Assembly (NCBI GenBank): GCA_030639665.1
Contig: DAOWCC010000134.1
Coordinates: 1-6,683 of the forward strand
Source of the DNA: Elusimicrobiota bacterium
Lineage (GTDB): Bacteria; Elusimicrobiota; Elusimicrobia; Elusimicrobiales; UBA9959
Direction of reading: 5' to 3'
DNA: 6,683 bases
Shown here: piece by piece, positions 1-5,450 of the stretch
Layout: each line of letters begins with the position of its first letter
Position numbering within the stretch: the stretch's first letter is position 1
The notes under the pieces: generated by a model
Databases searched by the model: none
What the model was told of the DNA's origin: nothing
Seen by the model: only the letters and a program-made list of their open reading frames with translations
Translations under genes and position numbers: made by a program

Positions 1-1
1 A

Positions 2-673
2 GCCATAGCCGACGGAACATTAAGTTCATTGGTAATGACAAGTTCAGTGGCGGTTAATTCAGTATACGATACTTCAATAGTGGCAATGACTTCTTCAAAA
101 TTAAGCGGAGCCTTGCCCGCTCTGGACGGTTCGGCTTTAACTGATATAACGGCGATAAATATAGCTGCAGGCACAGCGGGTATAAACATAAGCGGGAATG
201 CGGCGACAGCCACCAATCTTGCCGGAGGCGCAGCCAATAGCGTTCCTTATCAAACAGGATCAAACACTACTATATTCGTGGCCGCTCCTGGCGCGAACTC
301 CGTGTTGTTCGCAAACTCAGGAGCGCCAATATGGACTAACACGCCGACTATTACAGGCACCAACTTCACAGATATTCCTTGGACTGGGATAAGCAAAATA
401 GGTTCGTCGCTGGCCAATTTAATTACAAGAAGCGCGGGAGATTTAAGTTCTGGCAATTTGCCTATAGCGCGAATGCCGGTAAGCGGCAGTTGGGCGTTGA
501 CAGGAAATTTGGGAATTAGCGGCGGCAATGTCGGCATCGGGTCGGCGAGTCCTCCAAAGCCTCTGCATGTTAAAGGCACGGATGAAGGAATATCAATATC
601 TGATGATGATACGGCAAAAGGCGAAATTTATTGGGATACCGCAAATGGTATGCTAGTAATAAAAGTTCAATAA
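2..673 (+). CDS. Tail-fibre-like repetitive surface/structural protein, C-terminal part (5' truncated)
   Basis: The reading frame is open from the first complete codon at position 2 to the TAA at 671-673, so the gene begins upstream of the window; the TTG at 29 is merely the first possible internal start. The visible 223 residues are rich in Gly, Ala, Ser, Thr and Asn and have almost no charge until the end. Phrases typical of phage tail fibres and tail-fibre-like bacterial surface proteins are visible: GNAATATNLAGGAANSVPYQ, DLSSGNLPIARMPVSG and GNVGIGSASPPKPLHVKG. A degenerate repeat of the form (D/T)G(S/T)xxTDI occurs twice (LDGSALTDI, ITGTNFTDI). The end, KGEIYWDTANGMLVIKVQ, resembles the short beta-hairpin closure of such fibres. 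No chaperone or peptidase domain follows. I infer an extracellular fibre or adhesin-like role, but there are no neighbouring phage genes, so a host surface protein is as likely as a phage remnant. The family assignment rests on repeat style only. Confidence 0.75.
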   Translation, partial: AIADGTLSSLVMTSSVAVNSVYDTSIVAMTSSKLSGALPALDGSALTDITAINIAAGTAGINISGNAATATNLAGGAANSVPYQTGSNTTIFVAAPGANSVLFANSGAPIWTNTPTITGTNFTDIPWTGISKIGSSLANLITRSAGDLSSGNLPIARMPVSGSWALTGNLGISGGNVGIGSASPPKPLHVKGTDEGISISDDDTAKGEIYWDTANGMLVIKVQ

Positions 674-715
674 TAAAAGAAAACAGCATCTCTTGTTCAG
701 AATAATGGATTAATT

Positions 716-1900
716 ATGAAAACTGTCAAAAAAAATATATTTTTGGTTTCCACGCTTTTTTTTCTTTTTATTCAATTTTCTTTTGCTTCATCTCCGCCTG
801 CATCTGAAATAGGAGACTGGGTTTTGGAAAATTCCAATTATGCAATAGACGGAACAACCGTAACCGTGCATGGAAATGTTTATGTTAAAACAACCAGCAC
901 AATCACCATGGATACCGGCGGTAATTTAAAAATCGGAAGATTCTGGACAAAAAGAATACCCATAACAATATCAACCAGCGCGAGCCCGGATATTCCCGAC
1001 AATTATCAAATTTGGGTTCCCACGACGGTGTTTAGCGAAGCGCAATGGAGCGATATAAAAGGGGGAACAGGCCAAGATGATTTAGACGATATAAGGTTTG
1101 TATCATCAATGAACGCGACGGGATATTGGGAAAGCTGTCCCTACTGGATAGACCCGAATACAACAACCCCGAGGGGATTTTGGGTAAAAATATCGTCTAT
1201 AAACCATGCAAACTCAAATGTCTATATGTATTACGGCAAGGCTGATGCCGCAGCGGCAAGCAGCGGTTCCGAGACCTTTGAATTTTTTGACGATTTTGAC
1301 GACGGAGATGTGAGCGACTGGACGATACAAAACATTGGCAATACGGTGGGTTCTTCTCTTTACGCCGATAACACCAATTCCATATCCGGCAATTATTCAT
1401 TTAGAATCTATACTAAAGGCAATTGTTATTCATCCCCATACACCGGAGGCTGGACCAAGGCGAACAAAACCATTTTCTTCAATGCCGGAACCTATAATAT
1501 TGTGATTAACGATAAGGAATATGGGAATTACTATGCCTATTGCGCCAGCAGCACGCGATATTCATACGCGAAGTTTTTTATAGACGATGTGGAAAAATAT
1601 AGTGATCATTGCGTTCGTACCGGAGGCTGCGGCGCCATGTCCGCTGATTGGGATTATTCCACTAATGGCAGTTTTGATATTGCCGCGAGCGGAAACACGA
1701 AAGTGTCGCTTTCCGCAAGAACAAGCGATTGCACATGGGGTTACGCATGGTTTGATAATTTCGGCATAAGAAAATATACGCCTTTTGAACCGACAATTAT
1801 CGCGGAAACGACGGAAGATACCCCGACGACGGGATATTATATTTTTGTTTTTCCGCAAGGACAAATTTATCAAAAGCAAGGTTCGGGAATTAACAAATAA
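716..1900 (+). CDS. Secreted DUF2341-domain surface protein
   Basis: This 394-residue protein has a clear signal peptide: Lys at 2, 5 and 6, a hydrophobic core at about 8-23 and probable cleavage after FSFA near residue 24. Residues 30-75 form a short beta-rich segment (GTTVTVHGNVYVKTTSTI) of the kind that often precedes DUF2341. Residues 76-190 match DUF2341: WTKRIPITI at the start, then DDIRFVSS, a FWVKI strand and YMYYGKADAAAASSG at the end. FDDFDDGDVSDWT (190-202) opens a second, lectin-like beta-sandwich half running to about 350 and closing with WFDNFGIRKYTPFEPT. Several cysteines (237, 276, 299, 305, 339) could form disulfides outside the cytoplasm. DUF2341 is known from large surface and extracellular proteins of bacteria and archaea; its ligand is not known. 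The start has only a minimal GGA at 707-709, six bases ahead. The gene follows the fibre-like gene by 42 bp and may be co-transcribed. A8 and T8 tracts lie in the signal-peptide codons. Confidence 0.85.
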   Translation: MKTVKKNIFLVSTLFFLFIQFSFASSPPASEIGDWVLENSNYAIDGTTVTVHGNVYVKTTSTITMDTGGNLKIGRFWTKRIPITISTSASPDIPDNYQIWVPTTVFSEAQWSDIKGGTGQDDLDDIRFVSSMNATGYWESCPYWIDPNTTTPRGFWVKISSINHANSNVYMYYGKADAAAASSGSETFEFFDDFDDGDVSDWTIQNIGNTVGSSLYADNTNSISGNYSFRIYTKGNCYSSPYTGGWTKANKTIFFNAGTYNIVINDKEYGNYYAYCASSTRYSYAKFFIDDVEKYSDHCVRTGGCGAMSADWDYSTNGSFDIAASGNTKVSLSARTSDCTWGYAWFDNFGIRKYTPFEPTIIAETTEDTPTTGYYIFVFPQGQIYQKQGSGINK

Positions 1901-1909
1901 AAAACAGGA

Positions 1910-1945
1910 CTTCACAACTCGCTAAATCGCGAATATTGAAAGGAT
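1910..1945 (+). promoter_or_regulatory. Leader element A upstream of the TPR gene
   Basis: This 36-bp stretch aligns without gaps to 3338-3373 at 26 of 36 positions. The best conserved parts are the 8-mer AAATCGCG (1924-1931) and the AAAGG (1939-1943) of the ribosome binding site. The GAAAGGA at 1938-1944 lies five bases before the ATG at 1950 and supports that start. Whether the upstream part is an operator, a weak promoter or a remnant of duplication cannot be told. Confidence 0.4.
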
Positions 1946-1949
1946 TTAT

Positions 1950-3308
1950 ATGAAAACAAAAAAGAAAACATATCACCTTTTTATTTTGTCAACCTGCTTA
2001 TCCATTATTTGTCTAGTCATTGCCTCTTCTCATTCGCACGGAAAAAACCATGAAAACTCGCGAACGGAGGAATTAAAGGCTTCTCTGATAAATTTAATGG
2101 ATAAAGTGCTTGAATCACCCGATGATAGAAAAACTTCGGAAAAAATAAATCAAACGGCGAAAATGCTGATAGAAGAAGAAAAAAAGGAAATCAACCGGCA
2201 TAGGCTTTTACTGGTTAAAAAAATTTCCACGATAAAACGCGAAAAGAAAAAAATTGAAAAGTCCCGAAAGTCCGATATAAAAAAATGGCTTAAATTAAGC
2301 AAGAAAGTCAGACGCGGTTTTTCAGAAATGAATAAAATTGAAAACAATATCAATTTATATAAAAACTTCCTTTTAACGACTCCTCTTTATTCGGGAATGA
2401 CTAAGCTTTTTGATGAAAAAAATTCCGAAATAAAAAAATATTTAAGATTGTATCTGAAAAAAAGTTATTCATTTTGGCTTCCAACAAAAGAAAAACTAGC
2501 CCCGAAAGATATTGCCACCGCTGTTTTCGCGCATAAATCAGCCAGTGATATTTCGGATATTCATACCAATAGTTCTTTTGTTCAAGAAACAATGAAGAAC
2601 ATGAGGGAACTCGATGAGATTGAAATTCTGATAAAAAACAGGCTGATAGATATGGATGAAATGCTTAATTTCTTTCTATATCGCAAATATTCCGCCTGCG
2701 CCGAAACGGCTCAAAAAATTCTTGAATACGATTACGGCAATATGGAAGCTTTTTTTTACAGGAAAAGAGCTCAATATCATTTAAACAAAGAAATGGAGTT
2801 TAAAAAATCAAATTTATTGGCGTCTCTCCCCGACGCGCCGGAAACAAAAATAGAAATTTTTAATGAAACTCCGAAAGTGGATAAAAAAATTAAAAAGCGA
2901 AAAATTTCAAAAAAACGACCAAAAATAACAAAAAAAAGAAATTTGGTTAAAAGGCCGGCAAAAAAAACAAAAACTAAAATAAGCGCCCCGACAAAAAATA
3001 TCCCTAAAAAGGCGCGTATCAAAAAAAGAATATTTCCCGCTTCGCCAAAGCCGCCCGCGGCGAAAAGCAAAAAAAAGGATTTTTTGGAATCAGCCCCGAC
3101 CGCGCATAAAAAAACCGCCCGCCCTAAAAAAGCCTCTGAAAATGATATTATAAAAAAAGCACAAGATTATTATGTTTTGGGAGTTAAGCATTACGCTCTG
3201 GGAAATATGGAAAAGGCGAAAGAATATTTTAAAAAATGCGTTAAAATAAATCCGAAGCACACGAAAGCTAAAAAAGCGATGGAAAGAATTCTGAAAGAAC
3301 AGAAATAA
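1950..3308 (+). CDS. Exported coiled-coil and TPR protein with lysine-rich linker
   Basis: This 452-residue protein has a basic N-terminus (KTKKKTYH) and a hydrophobic stretch at 9-26, giving a signal peptide or single membrane anchor; the lipobox pattern is absent. Residues 36-135 are strongly charged and helical, probably coiled coil. Residues 236-280 resemble a TPR pair of helices (FLYRKYSACAETAQKILEYD, then AFFYRKRAQYHL). Residues 308-398 are a disordered linker rich in Lys, Arg, Pro and Ala, resembling histone H1-like tails. Residues 400-448 form a clear TPR (YYVLGVKHYALGNMEKAKEY, then KINPKHTKAKKAMERI). The start is supported by GAAAGGA at 1938-1944. TPRs bind protein partners; the basic linker could bind peptidoglycan, lipopolysaccharide, teichoic or other polyanions, or nucleic acid if the protein stays inside. 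It lies 74 bp upstream of the histidine kinase and shares a leader sequence with it, so an accessory role in that signalling system is plausible but unproven. I do not recognise a named family. Confidence 0.8.
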   Translation: MKTKKKTYHLFILSTCLSIICLVIASSHSHGKNHENSRTEELKASLINLMDKVLESPDDRKTSEKINQTAKMLIEEEKKEINRHRLLLVKKISTIKREKKKIEKSRKSDIKKWLKLSKKVRRGFSEMNKIENNINLYKNFLLTTPLYSGMTKLFDEKNSEIKKYLRLYLKKSYSFWLPTKEKLAPKDIATAVFAHKSASDISDIHTNSSFVQETMKNMRELDEIEILIKNRLIDMDEMLNFFLYRKYSACAETAQKILEYDYGNMEAFFYRKRAQYHLNKEMEFKKSNLLASLPDAPETKIEIFNETPKVDKKIKKRKISKKRPKITKKRNLVKRPAKKTKTKISAPTKNIPKKARIKKRIFPASPKPPAAKSKKKDFLESAPTAHKKTARPKKASENDIIKKAQDYYVLGVKHYALGNMEKAKEYFKKCVKINPKHTKAKKAMERILKEQK

Positions 3309-3337
3309 ACTTCGCTAGGAATCTGTCCGGCATATGG

Positions 3338-3373
3338 CTTTCCAACGCGGCAAATCGCGTATTTTTAAAGGTA
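3338..3373 (+). promoter_or_regulatory. Leader element B upstream of the histidine kinase gene
   Basis: This is the second copy of the 36-bp leader found at 1910-1945, with AAATCGCG at 3352-3359 and AAAGG at 3367-3371. Here the AAAGG is 11 bases from the ATG at 3383, so the closer GGA at 3375-3377 may serve as the ribosome binding site instead. The 11-mer CATATGGCTTT (3331-3341) just upstream recurs at 5226-5236. Function is not known. Confidence 0.4.
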
Positions 3374-3382
3374 TGGATTAAA

Positions 3383-4777
3383 ATGAGCATAAAATATAAA
3401 TTAATACTTACTTTGAACGGATTTGTGACGGCCGTTTTATTAATTTTCAGTTTCCTTATATACACATCGGAAAAAGCGCTTTTATTAAAACAAGTGGAAA
3501 CAAATTATCAAAACATCTCAAACTCTCTTTCTACCGTGGCGGAAGAAAGCATTTTAAGCGAAGATGACTTGATGCTTATAAGCTATACACTGGGGCTTAA
3601 AAAAAGCGTTCCCGAACTTGAATTCGCTTTGGTAAAAAACCAAGACATAATACTCGCTCATACCGACAAAAAACTTATACACACAAAATATAAAAAACCA
3701 ATGCCGCATTCAAAAGATTTTTTTATTTATAAAACAAAAAAAGCCGCGGATAATAAAGAATATGATACGATAGCGGCTTTTTCAAAATCAAAGACGAAAA
3801 AAAATATATATCATTCCATGCATGGCCTATTTTTAAGATTGGCTAAAACGGCAATCGCGGTTCTGGCGTTTTCCAGTTTATCCGTTTTATGGCTTTCGCA
3901 TATTTTCACAAAACCGATTAAAAATCTTCAAACGGCCTTCAAAGAGGTGGGAGGGGGAAATCTTGAATGCGCTTTGAACGATATTGAAAGAAAAGATGAA
4001 ATTGGTTCTTTGAATCGCAGTTTTAATAAAATGACGCGAAGGCTAAAGGAACTGGATGAAATGAAAAAGGATTTTATTTCTTCCGTAACTCATGAATTAA
4101 AATCGCCTTTGGGAGCGATAGAATCTTATCTGAATCTTATGCTTTACGATATCAATAACTCAATCAAAAACAAGGTTCCATTTAATCTAAAACTTCCGAA
4201 ATTCGCGGAAAACATAACTTTTATCAGGCAAAATTCAAATCGCCTCCTTAATTTCATTACGGCCCTGTTGGACACTTCAAAAATAGAAAAAGGCAAATTT
4301 GAAATAGTCAAAAAGAAAAAATCCATCCGGCCGATAATAAAAGATACCGTTCGCCTTTTCGCGGAAAAAGCGAAAGTATTGAATGTAAATCTTTCGGAAC
4401 AAACAGATAGAAATATCCGTGAAATTTACATGGATGAAGAAAGAATAAGGCAAGTATTGATAAACCTGGTTTCCAACGCCCTCAAATACACCCCTGAAGA
4501 AGGACGCGTGACTATAAGCGCAAAAATTGTTTCAGACGATTTTGTTGAAATAAGCGTTCGCGATACGGGAGTCGGAATAACGCAGGAATACTTGAAAACA
4601 ATATTTGATAAATTTTCGCAGGGAAAAAACAAATGGATTTCTCCCGCCGCGGGTAAAGGAACGGGACTTGGACTTTATATCGCCAAAACGATTATTGAAG
4701 CTCACAACGGTTTTATGTATGCTGAAAGCGAAGAAGAAAAAGGATCGCGCTTTGCTTTCAAATTGCCCTTAGCCTAA
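3383..4777 (+). CDS. Membrane sensor histidine kinase (HAMP-HisKA-HATPase_c)
   Basis: This 464-residue kinase has a membrane segment at about 8-27, an extracytoplasmic region at 29-149, a second membrane segment at about 152-173, and HAMP at about 173-225 (TKPIKNLQTAFKEVGGGNLE, then RKDEIGSLNRSFNKM). The H-box FISSVTHELKSPLG places the phosphorylated histidine at His237, and the dimerisation helices run to about 303. The ATPase domain has the N-box (INLVSNALKYT, Asn361 and Asn365), G1 (DTGVGI, 394-399), F-box (FDKFSQG) and G2 (GKGTGLGL, 424-431). All catalytic elements are intact. The sensor segment contains LEFALVKNQDIILAHT, which resembles the core of CACHE/PAS-like periplasmic sensors, but the ligand is unknown. 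The loop between the two dimerisation helices appears about nine residues longer than in common kinases. It would autophosphorylate on His237 and pass the phosphate to the receiver encoded 38 bp downstream. Confidence 0.95.
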   Translation: MSIKYKLILTLNGFVTAVLLIFSFLIYTSEKALLLKQVETNYQNISNSLSTVAEESILSEDDLMLISYTLGLKKSVPELEFALVKNQDIILAHTDKKLIHTKYKKPMPHSKDFFIYKTKKAADNKEYDTIAAFSKSKTKKNIYHSMHGLFLRLAKTAIAVLAFSSLSVLWLSHIFTKPIKNLQTAFKEVGGGNLECALNDIERKDEIGSLNRSFNKMTRRLKELDEMKKDFISSVTHELKSPLGAIESYLNLMLYDINNSIKNKVPFNLKLPKFAENITFIRQNSNRLLNFITALLDTSKIEKGKFEIVKKKKSIRPIIKDTVRLFAEKAKVLNVNLSEQTDRNIREIYMDEERIRQVLINLVSNALKYTPEEGRVTISAKIVSDDFVEISVRDTGVGITQEYLKTIFDKFSQGKNKWISPAAGKGTGLGLYIAKTIIEAHNGFMYAESEEEKGSRFAFKLPLA

Positions 4778-4805
4778 AATTGTGTGTAAATATTGAAAAC
4801 AAAAC

Positions 4806-4809
4806 GGAG
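4806..4809 (+). promoter_or_regulatory. Ribosome binding site deciding the response regulator start
   Basis: GGAG lies six bases before the ATG at 4816. A longer in-frame reading from TTG at 4780 has no such site, and would add 12 residues that do not belong to a receiver domain. The ATG at 4816 is therefore preferred. Confidence 0.7.
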
Positions 4810-4815
4810 AATCTG

Positions 4816-5181
4816 ATGAAAAGAATTTTATTGGTTGAAGATGAAGAATCATATGTGAACATAATGACTCAAATTCTGGAATCCGCTAATTACAAAGTAT
4901 TGGTTTCAAACACTGTAAAAAACGCGTTGAATATAGCTGAAGCCACCCATCTGAATTTAATGATAGTTGATTGGAATCTTCCGGACAAAAGCGGAATTGA
5001 ATTTGTAAAGACAATACGCGAAAATAAAAAATTTGACAATACAAGGATAGTAATGAATACAATCAGAGATTCGGATACCAATCAAATTGAAGCGTATAAT
5101 TGCAAAGTTGATTTCTACTTTACCAAACCGATTCAACCGGAAATTTTTCTAAGAAAAATACAAACCTTGATAGGCATCTGA
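4816..5181 (+). CDS. Single-domain (CheY-like) response regulator
   Basis: This 121-residue protein is one receiver domain and nothing else. MKRILLVEDEES supplies the acidic pocket (Glu8, Asp9), LMIVDWNLPDKSG the phosphoacceptor Asp52, IVMNT the switch threonine Thr82, and FYFTKP the invariant Lys104 followed by Pro105. In the usual GADDY position the protein reads CKVDF, a mild deviation. The ATG at 4816 is chosen because a GGAG lies six bases upstream and the domain starts immediately. The gene follows the kinase stop by 38 bp on the same strand, so the two form a cognate pair. No DNA-binding, GGDEF, HD-GYP or other effector domain is present, so the output must be a protein-protein interaction, a phosphorelay, or a separate effector encoded elsewhere. 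The TGA at 5179-5181 is followed by a 269-bp gap. Confidence 0.93.
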   Translation: MKRILLVEDEESYVNIMTQILESANYKVLVSNTVKNALNIAEATHLNLMIVDWNLPDKSGIEFVKTIRENKKFDNTRIVMNTIRDSDTNQIEAYNCKVDFYFTKPIQPEIFLRKIQTLIGI

Positions 5182-5317
5182 TATCGCGTTTTCCACCATA
5201 ACAATCGCAGCCATAGACAAAATACCATATGGCTTTACATAGCCTGTTTATAGTGACTATTCTAATATACCATTAACCCCATAAACCCCCATTGCATTTC
5301 TAAATAGAATCCAGCAA

Positions 5318-5375
5318 ATATTCATATGGGCCATAAGGCCTATATTAACCTAGGCCCTAAGACCCATATGAATAT
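5318..5375. repeat. Large inverted repeat A (25-bp arms, 22 paired)
   Basis: The arms 5318-5342 and 5351-5375 pair at 22 of 25 positions around an 8-base loop (TATTAACC). The outer 13 bp (ATATTCATATGGG against CCCATATGAATAT) are perfect; mismatches fall at 5331/5362, 5333/5360 and 5336/5357. The length makes chance unlikely. It could be an operator for a dimeric regulator, a small palindromic mobile element, or an RNA hairpin at the 3' end of the upstream transcript. No T tract follows, so it is not a standard intrinsic terminator. Confidence 0.85.
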
Positions 5376-5386
5376 AGGTCTTATAG
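5331..5386. repeat. Overlapping inverted repeat B, mutually exclusive with A
   Basis: Arm 5331-5346 pairs with 5371-5386. The inner 14 positions are continuous (including one G-U pair at 5338/5379 if RNA), with a mismatch at 5332/5385 and a closing C-G pair. The left arm uses bases from the left arm and loop of repeat A, and the right arm overlaps the right arm of A at 5371-5375, so only one of the two can form at a time. The right arm ends three bases before the -35 box of the protease promoter. Confidence 0.75.
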
Positions 5387-5389
5387 TCA

Positions 5390-5418
5390 TTGACGCATAT
5401 CAATCAATCCAGTATAAC
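5390..5418 (+). promoter_or_regulatory. Sigma-70-type promoter of the protease gene
   Basis: The -35 box TTGACG (5390-5395) and -10 box TATAAC (5413-5418) each match the consensus at five of six positions and are separated by the ideal 17 bp. The predicted start of transcription is near 5425, leaving a leader of about 25 bases before the ATG at 5451. The -35 box sits directly downstream of inverted repeats A and B, where an activator or repressor could act. Confidence 0.75.
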
Positions 5419-5440
5419 ATAGTGTAACCATTTAACCCTC

Positions 5441-5448
5441 AGGAGGAG
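5441..5448 (+). promoter_or_regulatory. Strong ribosome binding site of the protease gene
   Basis: AGGAGGAG contains the full AGGAGG complement to the 16S rRNA tail, four bases (from AGGAGG) before the ATG at 5451. It is much stronger than the sites of the upstream genes, which suggests high translation, and it fixes the start. Confidence 0.85.
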
Positions 5449-5450
5449 TT

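Larger units (their letters stand above)
5182..5450. other. Non-coding region rich in palindromes between the two-component pair and the protease
   Basis: No convincing gene is present on either strand. The stretch holds a small hairpin (AGCCATA 5209-5215 with TATGGCT 5228-5234), the palindrome CCATATGG (5225-5232), ATAGT-G-ACTAT (5250-5260), two overlapping large inverted repeats (5318-5386), and the protease promoter and ribosome binding site. CCATTAACCC (5270-5279) recurs as CCATTTAACCC (5428-5438) with one extra T. No T-rich tract follows any of the hairpins, so a typical rho-independent terminator for the upstream operon is not visible. Confidence 0.7.

Noticed and set aside
2..673. Prophage fragment
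   Set aside because: Only the fibre-like style suggests phage; the following gene is a DUF2341 surface protein and no phage structural, lysis or integrase gene is in the window.
2777..3070. Minus-strand hydrophobic open frame of 97 codons opposite the TPR gene
   Set aside because: Its Phe and Leu richness is simply the complement of the lysine-rich linker (AAA codons read as TTT); no ribosome binding site or neighbours support it.
4780..4815. Longer response regulator start at TTG 4780
   Set aside because: The 12 extra residues are not part of a receiver domain and no ribosome binding site precedes the TTG; ATG 4816 has GGAG at ideal distance.
5318..5375. Inverted repeat as an integron attC site
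   Set aside because: The GTTRRRY and RYYYAAC core sites are missing, the stem is too perfect in its outer part, and no cassette-like gene array or integrase is present.
5318..5386. Inverted repeats as a rho-independent terminator of the two-component operon
   Set aside because: No T-rich tract follows either hairpin, and the stems are long and interrupted, unlike the clear terminator at 6498-6530.
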